From positions 1 through 7,706 of the forward strand of contig VGJG01000066.1 in NCBI GenBank assembly GCA_016867615.1: 7,706 bases of DNA, read 5' to 3'. Below, piece after piece: positions 1-7,136 of this stretch; positions within the stretch are counted from its first letter, which is position 1; every line of letters starts with the position of its first letter. The translations under genes and the position numbers were made by a program. The notes under the pieces were generated by a model. That model was not told the DNA's origin, searched no databases, and saw only the letters and a program-made list of their open reading frames with translations. The DNA comes from Candidatus Aminicenantota bacterium. Its GTDB lineage: Bacteria; Acidobacteriota; Aminicenantia; Aminicenantales; JAFGAV01.

Positions 1-1254
1 ACGGTCAGGGATATCAGCCCGAGTCGGAAAGAGATCGCCGTCGAGATCCCCGCCGAGGAGACATCGCGGGAGTACGATCTTGCCGTTGAGAGGTTCGCCC
101 CCCGGGTCAAAATGCCCGGCTTCAGGCAGGGGCGCGTGCCGCGAGACATCGTCCGCAAGAGGTTCGCCGAGGAGATCGAGCGGGATGTGATCGACGCCCT
201 CGCTCCCGAAGCCCTTCGGGCCTGTTTCCGGAAGCACGCTCTGGAGCCCGTGGGCGTGCCCGTTCTCAAGGACATCGACTTCGGTCCGGGTCGTCCGATG
301 CGATTTCTGGCGGAAATCGATATCTGGCCTGAAATCGAGCTGTCCGGCTACAAGGGGATGAAGATATCCAAAAAAACCGTGGAGGTCGGCGAGGAGGAGG
401 TCGATCGCTACCTGGAACAGCTCCGGCAGCGCGCCGTTGAGTACGCTCCCGTGCAGGGGAGGGGAGTGGCCGAGGGGGATTATGTGGTCGTGGAGACCCA
501 GGAAATGGACCTCAAGGCCAGGAAGAAACTCCCCGTGGAAAAATCCGTGCTTTTGGCCGGCCCCTCGGAGGACAATCTCTTGAGCGATAAGATCCTCGGA
601 TTGTCCGAGGGGGAAGAGAGACACGTTGAAATCACCTATCCGCCCGAACATGCCGATAAGCGGACGGCCGGAAAGACCGTTTCCCTCCGGGTCAAGGTCC
701 TCTCCCTCAAGGAAAAGATCGTCCCCGCCCTGGACGACGACTTGGCCAAGACCCTGGGCGATTTTAATGATCTGGACGCCTTGAAACGGAGGGTCAGGGA
801 CGACCTGCTCCGTGCGAAGGAAAAGGCCGCCCGGAGCGATGCGGCGGGCGAAATCCTCGAGGCGCTGTCGGAGCGGGTCCCCGACGACCTCCCCCGGACG
901 CTGGTCGAACAGGAAATGCAGGACCTGGTGAGGGATTTTCTGCGGTCTCCCGGCTCCCAAGGCTTGCCTCCGGGCGGGGGAGAGGCCTTGGAGGAGATCA
1001 AGAAACGTTTGCGGGTTCAGGCGGAACGCCGGATCAAGAACCATCTGATCTTGAAGACCGTGTCCGAGCGTGAATCCCTTTCGGTCGATGAGCAGGAAAT
1101 CGACGCGGAAATAGGCCGTCTGGCCCGGTCCAACCGGGTGCCCGAGGACGTGCTCCGTCGCAAGCTCGAGGACGAGGGCGGGATGGACGGACTGCGGGAG
1201 AACCTCCTCTTCCGCAAAGCGGTTGACTTTTTGATCGATCGGGCTATAATGTAA
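1..1254 (+). CDS. tig: Trigger factor (ribosome-associated chaperone), 5'-partial
   Basis: Trigger factor docks on ribosomal protein uL23 at the exit tunnel and shields nascent chains. The reading frame is open from base 1; the ATG at 112 is internal, because conserved N-domain sequence precedes it. The ribosome-docking signature GFRQGRVP is at fragment residues 40-47. Comparison with E. coli TF places this about three residues earlier than expected, so only about three codons seem to be missing. Order: N-terminal ribosome-binding domain (about 1-150), FKBP-like PPIase insertion (about 155-239), helical C-terminal chaperone arms (about 240-417). The PPIase insertion is degenerate: it has no phenylalanine and lacks the usual F-x-G-x-x-D-G pattern, so prolyl isomerase activity is doubtful while the chaperone body looks intact. 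The gene ends in TAA overlapping the clpP ATG by one base. The operon promoter would lie upstream of the window. Confidence 0.96.
   Translation, partial: TVRDISPSRKEIAVEIPAEETSREYDLAVERFAPRVKMPGFRQGRVPRDIVRKRFAEEIERDVIDALAPEALRACFRKHALEPVGVPVLKDIDFGPGRPMRFLAEIDIWPEIELSGYKGMKISKKTVEVGEEEVDRYLEQLRQRAVEYAPVQGRGVAEGDYVVVETQEMDLKARKKLPVEKSVLLAGPSEDNLLSDKILGLSEGEERHVEITYPPEHADKRTAGKTVSLRVKVLSLKEKIVPALDDDLAKTLGDFNDLDALKRRVRDDLLRAKEKAARSDAAGEILEALSERVPDDLPRTLVEQEMQDLVRDFLRSPGSQGLPPGGGEALEEIKKRLRVQAERRIKNHLILKTVSERESLSVDEQEIDAEIGRLARSNRVPEDVLRRKLEDEGGMDGLRENLLFRKAVDFLIDRAIM
1223..1250 (+). promoter_or_regulatory. Candidate sigma70-type promoter inside the tig 3' end
   Basis: TTGACT (1223-1228, five of six consensus -35 bases) is followed by a 16-bp spacer and a perfect TATAAT (1245-1250). 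There is no extended -10 TG. In such GC-rich DNA a match this good is uncommon, although the bases also encode the last residues of trigger factor. The expected transcription start is near 1256-1258, at or just past the first clpP ATG (1254). A transcript from here would therefore have to use the second ATG at 1272. Predicted from sequence only. Confidence 0.5.
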
Positions 1255-1868
1255 TGTCACAGACCAATCCCATGGCTCTCATCCCCTTTGTCGTTGAGCA
1301 GGACGGCCGCGGTGAGCGGGCGTATGACATTTATTCCCGTCTGCTTAAGGACAACATCATCTTCATCGGAGCGGAGATCACCGACGACCTGGCCAACGCG
1401 GTCATCGCCCAGCTGCTGTACCTCGAGGCGGAACGCCCGGATACGGACATCGCCCTGTACATCAATTCGCCGGGGGGGAGCGTGACAGCCGGGCTGGCGA
1501 TCTACGACACCATGCAATTCATCGCCTCCGAGATATCCACGATCTGCGTCGGCCAGGCGGCCAGCATGGCCGCCGTGCTCTTGGCTGCCGGGACCGCGGG
1601 CAAGCGTTTTTCCCTGCCCAACAGCCGCGTCGTTCTCCACCAGCCCTTCGGCGGCTACCAGGGGCAGGCGGCGGACGTGGCCATCCAAGCCAAGGAAATT
1701 CTGCGCATCCGGGAGAGCCTGTACACCATCCTGCAGAAGCACACCCTTCAGTCCCGGGAGAGGATCGAGGCCGACATCGACCGCGATTTCATCATGACGC
1801 CCGAGCAGGCCAGGGAATACGGTCTCGTGGACAAAATCATCAGCCGCCGGGCTCAAGCGGAGAGCTGA
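1254..1868 (+). CDS. clpP: ATP-dependent Clp protease proteolytic subunit ClpP
   Basis: ClpP is the serine-peptidase (family S14) barrel that degrades polypeptides fed by ClpX or another Clp ATPase. The 204-residue length is typical. The catalytic triad is Ser104 (in GQAASMAA), His129 (in VVLHQPFGG) and Asp178 (in DRDF). The spacings of 25 and 49 residues equal those of E. coli ClpP (97/122/171). The oxyanion-forming glycine-rich segment INSPGG is at 70-75. Residues 1-7 (MSQTNPM) look like a short propeptide, since the following ALIPFVVEQ aligns with the mature E. coli N-terminus. The chosen ATG overlaps the tig stop (TAATG), which favours termination-reinitiation coupling; no clear Shine-Dalgarno site precedes it. 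A second ATG at 1272 (Met7) would yield the mature form directly and is the only usable early start for a transcript from the promoter at 1223-1250. Confidence 0.98.
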   Translation: MSQTNPMALIPFVVEQDGRGERAYDIYSRLLKDNIIFIGAEITDDLANAVIAQLLYLEAERPDTDIALYINSPGGSVTAGLAIYDTMQFIASEISTICVGQAASMAAVLLAAGTAGKRFSLPNSRVVLHQPFGGYQGQAADVAIQAKEILRIRESLYTILQKHTLQSRERIEADIDRDFIMTPEQAREYGLVDKIISRRAQAES

Positions 1869-1915
1869 ATCCCCGGCCTGCGATCCTCAGCGCGGCCCGG
1901 CGGGAACGGAGAAAC

Positions 1916-3172
1916 ATGGACGAAAGGACTCAGCACAAGACGGACGTCCTGATCAAGTGCAATTTCTGCGGACGCAACCAGTCCCAGGTGCGCAAGCTCA
2001 TCGCCGGTCCCGGCGGCGTGTTCATCTGCGACAACTGCGTCGAAGTGGCCCATTCCATCATCGTCTCCGACAGGAAAAAAGATGAGGAAAAAAAGCAGAG
2101 ATTCCATTTTCCCGCGCCGACCGAGATCAAGGCGGCCCTGGATGAATACATCATCGGCCAGGAGAGGGCAAAGAAGAAGATCTCCGTGGCCGTTTACAAC
2201 CACTACAAGCGGATCAACATGGCCAAGGATCCCGGCGGGGTGGAGATCGCCAAGAGCAACATCCTGCTCATCGGCCCCACGGGCACGGGCAAGACGCTCC
2301 TGGCCCAGACCCTGGCCCGCATCCTGTCGGTTCCCTTCGCCATAGCCGACGCGACGTCCCTCACGGAGGCCGGCTATGTGGGCGAGGACGTGGAGAACGT
2401 CGTCTTCAAGCTGTTCAAAGCCGCCCGGGGGAACATCGAAAAGGCGCAGAAGGGGATCGTCTACATCGACGAGGTCGACAAGATCAGCCGCAAGAGCGAG
2501 AACCCGTCCCTGACCCGGGACGTATCCGGAGAGGGCGTCCAGCAGGCCCTGCTGAAGATCATCGAGGGTACGGTGGCCAACATCCCTCCCCAGGGCGGAC
2601 GAAAACACCCCTATCAGGAGTTCATCTCCGTGGACACGACCGACATCCTGTTCCTCTGCGGCGGGGCGTTCGTCGGCCTGGACAAGATCATCGCCCAGAG
2701 GGTGGGACGCACGGCGGTCGGGTTCAAGCCCGGGAAAGGACAGTCCCCCCGGGGAAGCCTCGAGGACCTGTACGGCGAGCTGATCCCCCAGGACCTCATC
2801 AGGTACGGGCTCATTCCCGAGTTCATCGGCCGCTTTCCCGTGGTCGGCTCATTTTCCGAGCTGGGCGCGGACGACCTGGTGGACATCCTGACCAAGCCCA
2901 AGAACGCTCTGGTCAAGCAGTACCAGAAGCTGTTCGAGATGGAGGGCGTGGGACTGGAATTCACCGACGAGGCCCTGCAGGCCATCGCCCTCAAATCCCT
3001 GGAGCGCAAGATGGGCGCCCGGGGCCTCAGGTCGATCATCGAAGACATGATGCTGGACATCATGTACCATCTGCCCTCCTCCAAGAAGGCGGCCAAGATC
3101 AAGGTCACCAAGAAGATGGTCGACGACAGCGAGCCGAGCTTCGAAAAGCTCAAGGCCGCTTCCGGAGCCTGA
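1916..3172 (+). CDS. clpX: ATP-dependent Clp protease ATP-binding subunit ClpX
   Basis: ClpX is the hexameric AAA+ unfoldase that recognises substrates, unfolds them and threads them into ClpP. It has 418 residues, a usual length. The N-terminal zinc-binding domain has Cys15, Cys18, Cys38 and Cys41. AAA+ elements: Walker A GPTGTGKT (120-127), pore-1 loop GYVG (153-156), Walker B with Asp185-Glu186, RKH loop (229-231), the box VII arginine finger Arg306 (PEFIGRF) and the sensor-2 arginine Arg369 (GARG). The ClpP-docking IGF tripeptide appears as VGF (268-270), a conservative version. GGAG at 1908-1911 lies only four bases before the ATG, a short spacing, but no other in-frame start fits. It follows clpP by 47 nt and precedes lon by two bases, consistent with an operon. 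The Lys-rich linker after the zinc domain contains an in-frame A-AAA-AAG heptamer (2089-2095), discussed in the findings. Confidence 0.99.
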   Translation: MDERTQHKTDVLIKCNFCGRNQSQVRKLIAGPGGVFICDNCVEVAHSIIVSDRKKDEEKKQRFHFPAPTEIKAALDEYIIGQERAKKKISVAVYNHYKRINMAKDPGGVEIAKSNILLIGPTGTGKTLLAQTLARILSVPFAIADATSLTEAGYVGEDVENVVFKLFKAARGNIEKAQKGIVYIDEVDKISRKSENPSLTRDVSGEGVQQALLKIIEGTVANIPPQGGRKHPYQEFISVDTTDILFLCGGAFVGLDKIIAQRVGRTAVGFKPGKGQSPRGSLEDLYGELIPQDLIRYGLIPEFIGRFPVVGSFSELGADDLVDILTKPKNALVKQYQKLFEMEGVGLEFTDEALQAIALKSLERKMGARGLRSIIEDMMLDIMYHLPSSKKAAKIKVTKKMVDDSEPSFEKLKAASGA

Positions 3173-3174
3173 AG

Positions 3175-5607
3175 ATGAGCGAGACGAACGGGCCCTCGGA
3201 AATCATCCACAACGTGCCCCTGATCCCGCTCCGGGACCTGGTCATTTTTCCTTCCACTCTCGTGCCGTTCATCATCGGCCGGGCTTCTTCCATCCAGGCC
3301 CTGGAGAAGGCCGAGGAGACGGACAAGCTCATTTTCCTCGCCGCCCAGATCGACCCGGCCAAGGACAATCCCGCCGCCGGGGACATCCACGCCCTGGGGG
3401 TCGTGGCCAAGGTCATCCGGACCGTGGCCATGGACGACAAGAACATCAAGGTCATCGTCGAGGGCAAGCGGCGGGCCCGGGTCGTGGAATATCTGAGCAC
3501 GGCGCCCTACTTCCAGGTCCTGGCCAGGGAAGTGGGCGACGTCGACGACACCGGCGCCGAGACGCGTGAGGTCTTGAAGCGGGTCTTGGGTCTGTTCGAG
3601 GAATACCTCAAGCTCAGCCAGAACGTCAGCTTCCAGTCGATCATGCCCGCCCTCCGCGACCACACCCCCGACCGGATCGCGGACATCATCGCCTCCCATC
3701 TCTATCTCGGCCTGGAGGAAAAGCAGACCCTGCTCGAAACGACCAGCGCCGGCGACCGGATCCGGAGGCTGCATCAGCTCCTGGAGGTCGAGGTCGGGCG
3801 CCTGCAGGCCAAGGCCCGGACCGAGGGCTCCAAGTCCCAGAGACGGAAGTTCCCCCTGCGCGGAGAGGGGGGCGCGGCGGCCTTCCCCGGATCGCCCGCC
3901 CAGAAGAAGGAGGAGCAGGCCAACGAGGTCGAGGAGCTCAAACAGAAGGTGGCCCGGGCCAAGATGTCCAAGGACGCCGAGGAGAAGGCCCTCAAGGAGA
4001 TCGAGCGCCTGGAGACCATGCCCCCCATGTCGGCCGAGGCCACGGTTTGCCGGAACTACCTGGACTGGCTCATCGCCCTTCCCTGGAACAAGAAATCCCG
4101 GGAAAAGAGGAACATCAAAGAGGCGGAACGGATCCTGAACGAGGACCACTACGGACTGGAAAAAGTCAAGGAGCGCATCCTCGAGTTTCTGTCCATCAGG
4201 CAGCTGGTGACGAACCCCAAGGGCGTGATCCTGGGCCTGATCGGCCCGCCGGGAGTGGGCAAGAGCTCCCTCGCCCGGAGCGTCGCCCGGGCGACGGGCC
4301 GCAAGTTCGTCCGTCTGTCGCTGGGCGGGGTGCGGGACGAGGCCGAGATCCGCGGCCACCGCCGGACATACATCGGCGCCTACCCCGGACGGATCATCCA
4401 GATGATCAAGCGGGCCGGAACGCGCAACCCCGTCTTTCTCCTGGACGAGGTGGACAAGATGAGCATGGATTTCCGGGGCGATCCGGCCTCGGCGCTGATG
4501 GAAGTCCTGGACCCCGAGCAGAACAACGCCTTTCTCGACCATTACATCGACACCGACTTCGACCTGTCCCAGGTGATGTTCATCGTCACGGCCAACATGC
4601 TGGAGCCCATTCCCCGGCCGCTCATCGACCGCATGGAGATCATCCGCCTGCCCGGATACACCGAGGAAGAAAAGTTCCAGATCGCCCGGCGCTTCCTGTG
4701 GCCCAAGCAGATGCAAGCCCACGGCCTGAAGGACACCAACCTCAAGATCTCGGAGACGGCCTTCCGGAAGCTCATCCAGGAGTACACCCGGGAGGCCGGC
4801 GTGCGAAGCCTGGAACGCGAGGTGACCTCGATCTGCCGCAAGGCGGTCAAGCGGGTCGTGTCCAAGGGACGGTCGCACAGCGAGCGCGTCACGGAGCGGA
4901 ACCTGGAGGACTACCTGGGCATCCCCAAGTTCCGGAGAAAGCTCATCGAGAAGAAGGACGAGGTCGGCGTGGCCATCGGCATGGCCTGGACCGAGTTCGG
5001 GGGCGAGCTTTTGACCTTCGAGGCCACCAAGGTCCACGGCAAGGGCGGGTTCACCCTGACCGGCCAGCTGGGCGAGATCATGCAGGAGTCGGCCCGGGCG
5101 GCGTTCAGCTATGTCCGGGGGAAGATCTTCGAGCTGAACATCGCCAAGGACATCCACAAGAACTTCGACATCCACGTCCACGTCCCCGAGGGCGCGACAC
5201 CCAAGGAGGGCCCCTCGGCCGGAATCACCATCGCCATCGCCATCCTGTCCCTGTTGAGCGATATCCCTGTCAGCAAGAAGATCGCCATGAGCGGAGAGAT
5301 CACCCTCCGGGGCAAGGTCCTGCCCGTGGGGGGCATCAAGGAGAAGCTCCTGGCCGCCTTCCGGGAGGGCATCCGGGAGGCCATCCTGCCCCTGGACAAC
5401 AAGCCCGACCTGAAGGACCTGCCCAAGGTCATAAGCCAGAAGATGAAGATCGATCTCGTGGAGCACATGGACGAAGTGTTCCGGATCGTGCTCACCAAAG
5501 ACCTGCCGGCCAAGCTCGGCGGCCGGAAGAAAAAGCCCGGCCCGGCCTCGCCCTCCCGCCGGGGGCAGGGGATGGGCAAGGAGGAGGAGCCCTCGCTGAC
5601 CCATTGA
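3175..5607 (+). CDS. lon: ATP-dependent serine protease LonA
   Basis: Lon is a homohexameric cytosolic protease combining an AAA+ unfoldase with a Ser-Lys peptidase; it removes misfolded and short-lived regulatory proteins. It has 810 residues, close to the roughly 780-residue norm. Order: N-terminal substrate-binding domain (PLIPLRD near residues 15-21), hinge helices (about 200-270), AAA+ module with Walker A GPPGVGKS (357-364) and Walker B FLLDEVDK (421-428), and the S16 peptidase with catalytic Ser681 (GPSAG) and Lys724 (second Lys of GGIKEK). Ser706 replaces the Thr704 of E. coli Lon. The hinge segment around 216-247 lacks the strongly conserved LREQLKAIQKELGE-type sequence and is Gly/Ala/Pro-rich, the main oddity of this gene. 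The C-terminal tail after about 777 is Lys/Arg/Pro-rich. The start is two bases after the clpX stop, with GGAG (3163-3166) inside clpX giving a normal spacing, so translation is probably coupled. Confidence 0.98.
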   Translation: MSETNGPSEIIHNVPLIPLRDLVIFPSTLVPFIIGRASSIQALEKAEETDKLIFLAAQIDPAKDNPAAGDIHALGVVAKVIRTVAMDDKNIKVIVEGKRRARVVEYLSTAPYFQVLAREVGDVDDTGAETREVLKRVLGLFEEYLKLSQNVSFQSIMPALRDHTPDRIADIIASHLYLGLEEKQTLLETTSAGDRIRRLHQLLEVEVGRLQAKARTEGSKSQRRKFPLRGEGGAAAFPGSPAQKKEEQANEVEELKQKVARAKMSKDAEEKALKEIERLETMPPMSAEATVCRNYLDWLIALPWNKKSREKRNIKEAERILNEDHYGLEKVKERILEFLSIRQLVTNPKGVILGLIGPPGVGKSSLARSVARATGRKFVRLSLGGVRDEAEIRGHRRTYIGAYPGRIIQMIKRAGTRNPVFLLDEVDKMSMDFRGDPASALMEVLDPEQNNAFLDHYIDTDFDLSQVMFIVTANMLEPIPRPLIDRMEIIRLPGYTEEEKFQIARRFLWPKQMQAHGLKDTNLKISETAFRKLIQEYTREAGVRSLEREVTSICRKAVKRVVSKGRSHSERVTERNLEDYLGIPKFRRKLIEKKDEVGVAIGMAWTEFGGELLTFEATKVHGKGGFTLTGQLGEIMQESARAAFSYVRGKIFELNIAKDIHKNFDIHVHVPEGATPKEGPSAGITIAIAILSLLSDIPVSKKIAMSGEITLRGKVLPVGGIKEKLLAAFREGIREAILPLDNKPDLKDLPKVISQKMKIDLVEHMDEVFRIVLTKDLPAKLGGRKKKPGPASPSRRGQGMGKEEEPSLTH

Positions 5608-5632
5608 GGTCCCGGCGCGGTTCGACCGGGCC
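5608..5632 (+). other. Stem-loop 1 in the lon-rho spacer
   Basis: CCCGG (5611-5615) pairs with CCGGG (5626-5630), extended by GG/CC (5608-5609 with 5631-5632) around a bulged T5610. The loop is ten bases. It begins directly after the lon stop codon. No T-run follows, so it is not a classical intrinsic terminator; it might protect a 3' end or belong to a rho leader. Confidence 0.4.
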
Positions 5633-5652
5633 GGAATCGAGGAGACATTCCG
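5632..5652 (+). other. Stem-loop 2 in the lon-rho spacer
   Basis: A perfect six-base inverted repeat, CGGAAT (5632-5637) and ATTCCG (5647-5652), flanks a nine-base loop that contains the purine-rich GAGGAG. No start codon follows at a useful distance, so the purine tract is probably not a ribosome site for a gene. It abuts stem-loop 1. Confidence 0.35.
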
Positions 5653-5655
5653 AGC

Positions 5656-5688
5656 GTCCGCCGGCAGCCCCCGCGGCCGGAGGCGGAC
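5656..5688 (+). other. Stem-loop 3 upstream of the rho ribosome-binding site
   Basis: A perfect seven-base inverted repeat, GTCCGCC (5656-5662) and GGCGGAC (5682-5688), with a possible inner GGC/GCC pairing (5663-5665 with 5676-5678). An AT-rich tract, AATTTAATAAAG, follows immediately. It resembles a weak terminator or attenuator but lacks a true T-run. The stem ends nine bases before the rho Shine-Dalgarno site, so it could influence rho translation or early transcription. Confidence 0.45.
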
Positions 5689-5697
5689 AATTTAATA

Positions 5698-5704
5698 AAG
5701 GAAG
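5698..5704 (+). promoter_or_regulatory. Ribosome-binding site of rho
   Basis: AAGGAAG sits six bases before the ATG at 5711, in an AT-rich patch that contrasts with the GC-rich surroundings. It supports the 5711 start and so supports the N-terminal extension of Rho as genuinely translated. Confidence 0.7.
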
Positions 5705-5710
5705 CGCATC

Positions 5711-7108
5711 ATGCCAAAGAGCGAAGACACCCCCAAGAATCCCGTCGCGGATCAGGAGACCGAAGCCCCCGATACGGGGAGCGGCGCCGCCGGCCGGGGA
5801 CGCCGGCCGAGGGAGTCCAGGGAAAACAGGGAATACAGCCTCCTCGAGCTCGAGGAGAAGGAGCTCGCCCCGCTCCTGCGCATCGCCGCTCAGGCGGGTG
5901 TCCCCGAGGAGGAACTCAAGGAGAAGGTCAGCAAGCACGATGTGATCTTCAAGGTCCTCGAGGCCCAGGCCAAGAAACAAGGGCTGCTGTTTTCCGAGGG
6001 GGTGCTGGAATGCCTGGAGGACGGGTTCGGTTTCCTGCGCGCTCCGGAGTTCAGCTACCTGCCCAGCCAGGACGACATCTACGTCTCGCCTTCCCAGATA
6101 CGGAAATTCCAGCTCCGCACGGGGGACACGATCTCGGGCATCGTCCGGCCGCCGAAGAACGGGGAGAAATACTTCGCCCTGATCAAGATCGAGGCCATAA
6201 ACTTCCTCCATCCGGACGACATCTTCGACAAGCGCCGGAACGTCCACTTCGAGCAGCTCACCCCCCTCTATCCCTTCGAGCGGATCAAGCTCCAGGACGG
6301 CAACGTCAAGAACATGAACGCCCGGGTCATGGACCTCCTGACGCCCATCGGCAAGGGCCAGCGCGGCCTGATCGTCTCTCCGCCCCGGGCGGGCAAGACC
6401 ACCCTGCTCAAGACCATCGCCAAGTCCATCGAGAAGAACCATCCCGAGATCTTCCTCATCGTCCTCCTCGTGGCCGAGCGCCCCGAGGAGGTCACCGATT
6501 TTCAGCGCAGCGTCAACGGGGAGGTCGTGGCCTCGACCTTCGACGAGCCCCCGGTCCGCAACACCCAGGTGGCCAACATCGTCCTGGAGAAGGCCAAGAG
6601 GCTGGTCGAGCTCAAGAGGGATGTGGTTGTGCTCATGGATTCGATCACCCGCCTGGCCCGGGCCCACAACGCCATCATCCCCCCCTCGGGCAAGGTCCTC
6701 TCGGGCGGCATCGACGCCAACGCCCTGAACAAGCCCAAGAAATTCTTCGGCTCGGCGCGCAAGATCGAGGAGGGCGGCAGCCTGACCATCGTCGCCACGG
6801 CCCTGATCGACACCGGCAGCCGCATGGACGACGTCATCTTCGAGGAGTTCAAGGGCACGGGCAACATGGAGATCAACCTCGACCGGCGCCTGGTGGACAA
6901 ACGCCTCTTCCCGGCCATCGACATCAACCGCTCCGCCACCCGCAAGGAGGAGCTGCTCATCGAGGAGATCGACCTCAACCGCATCTGGATTTTGCGCAAA
7001 GTCCTCAGCCAACTGAGCGAGGTCGAGGCCATGGAGCTCCTCGTGGAGAAGCTCAGCAAGACCAAGACCAACGAGGACTTCCTGGGCGCCATGAGCAAGG
7101 GGTTGTGA
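5711..7108 (+). CDS. rho: Transcription termination factor Rho
   Basis: Rho is a hexameric RNA-dependent ATPase/translocase that loads on unstructured nascent RNA and dislodges RNA polymerase. It has 465 residues against 419 in E. coli; most of the difference is a 41-residue charged, low-complexity N-terminal extension with an RGRR patch. The helical N-domain begins near 42. The OB-fold primary RNA-binding site follows with RNP1 DGFGFLR (104-110). ATPase elements: Walker A SPPRAGKT (223-230, Lys229), Glu256 at the catalytic glutamate position, Walker B Asp310, Q-loop with Lys328 (323-335), R-loop ending at Arg371 and arginine finger Arg411 (ATRKEE). Beyond the N-domain, E. coli numbering plus 45 applies. 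Three positions of the bicyclomycin pocket differ (Arg226, Thr231, Ala255). A 103-nt structured spacer separates it from lon. It converges on the next gene with 28 nt between them. Confidence 0.99.
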   Translation: MPKSEDTPKNPVADQETEAPDTGSGAAGRGRRPRESRENREYSLLELEEKELAPLLRIAAQAGVPEEELKEKVSKHDVIFKVLEAQAKKQGLLFSEGVLECLEDGFGFLRAPEFSYLPSQDDIYVSPSQIRKFQLRTGDTISGIVRPPKNGEKYFALIKIEAINFLHPDDIFDKRRNVHFEQLTPLYPFERIKLQDGNVKNMNARVMDLLTPIGKGQRGLIVSPPRAGKTTLLKTIAKSIEKNHPEIFLIVLLVAERPEEVTDFQRSVNGEVVASTFDEPPVRNTQVANIVLEKAKRLVELKRDVVVLMDSITRLARAHNAIIPPSGKVLSGGIDANALNKPKKFFGSARKIEEGGSLTIVATALIDTGSRMDDVIFEEFKGTGNMEINLDRRLVDKRLFPAIDINRSATRKEELLIEEIDLNRIWILRKVLSQLSEVEAMELLVEKLSKTKTNEDFLGAMSKGL

Positions 7109-7136
7109 GGACGCGCGCTCGAAAGACCGGAGAGGA

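Noticed and set aside
370..376. A7 run in tig as a possible frameshift site
   Set aside because: The run is not in the frame required for an X-XXY-YYZ heptamer, since base 369 is C.
1873..1900. Possible hairpin in the clpP-clpX spacer (CCGGCC with GGCC-C-GG)
   Set aside because: It needs a bulge, has only about six pairs and no T-run. That is weak for GC-rich DNA.
2614..5604. Minus-strand open frame of 996 codons lying antisense to lon and the end of clpX
   Set aside because: It mirrors lon codon by codon, is dominated by Leu/Gly/Asp/Val from reverse-complemented GC-rich codons and contains no recognisable motif. It is a composition artefact.
5691..5696. TTTAAT as a -10 element for a rho promoter
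   Set aside because: The bases 17 bp upstream are C-rich with no -35 match, and the resulting leader would start inside the ribosome-binding site.
4047..5945. Plus-strand frame of 632 codons overlapping lon and the start of rho
   Set aside because: Pro/Arg/Gly/His-rich shadow in another frame of two clearly coding genes.
5492..7012. Minus-strand open frame of 506 codons antisense to rho
   Set aside because: Same artefact: low-complexity composition with no domain, on top of a complete rho gene.
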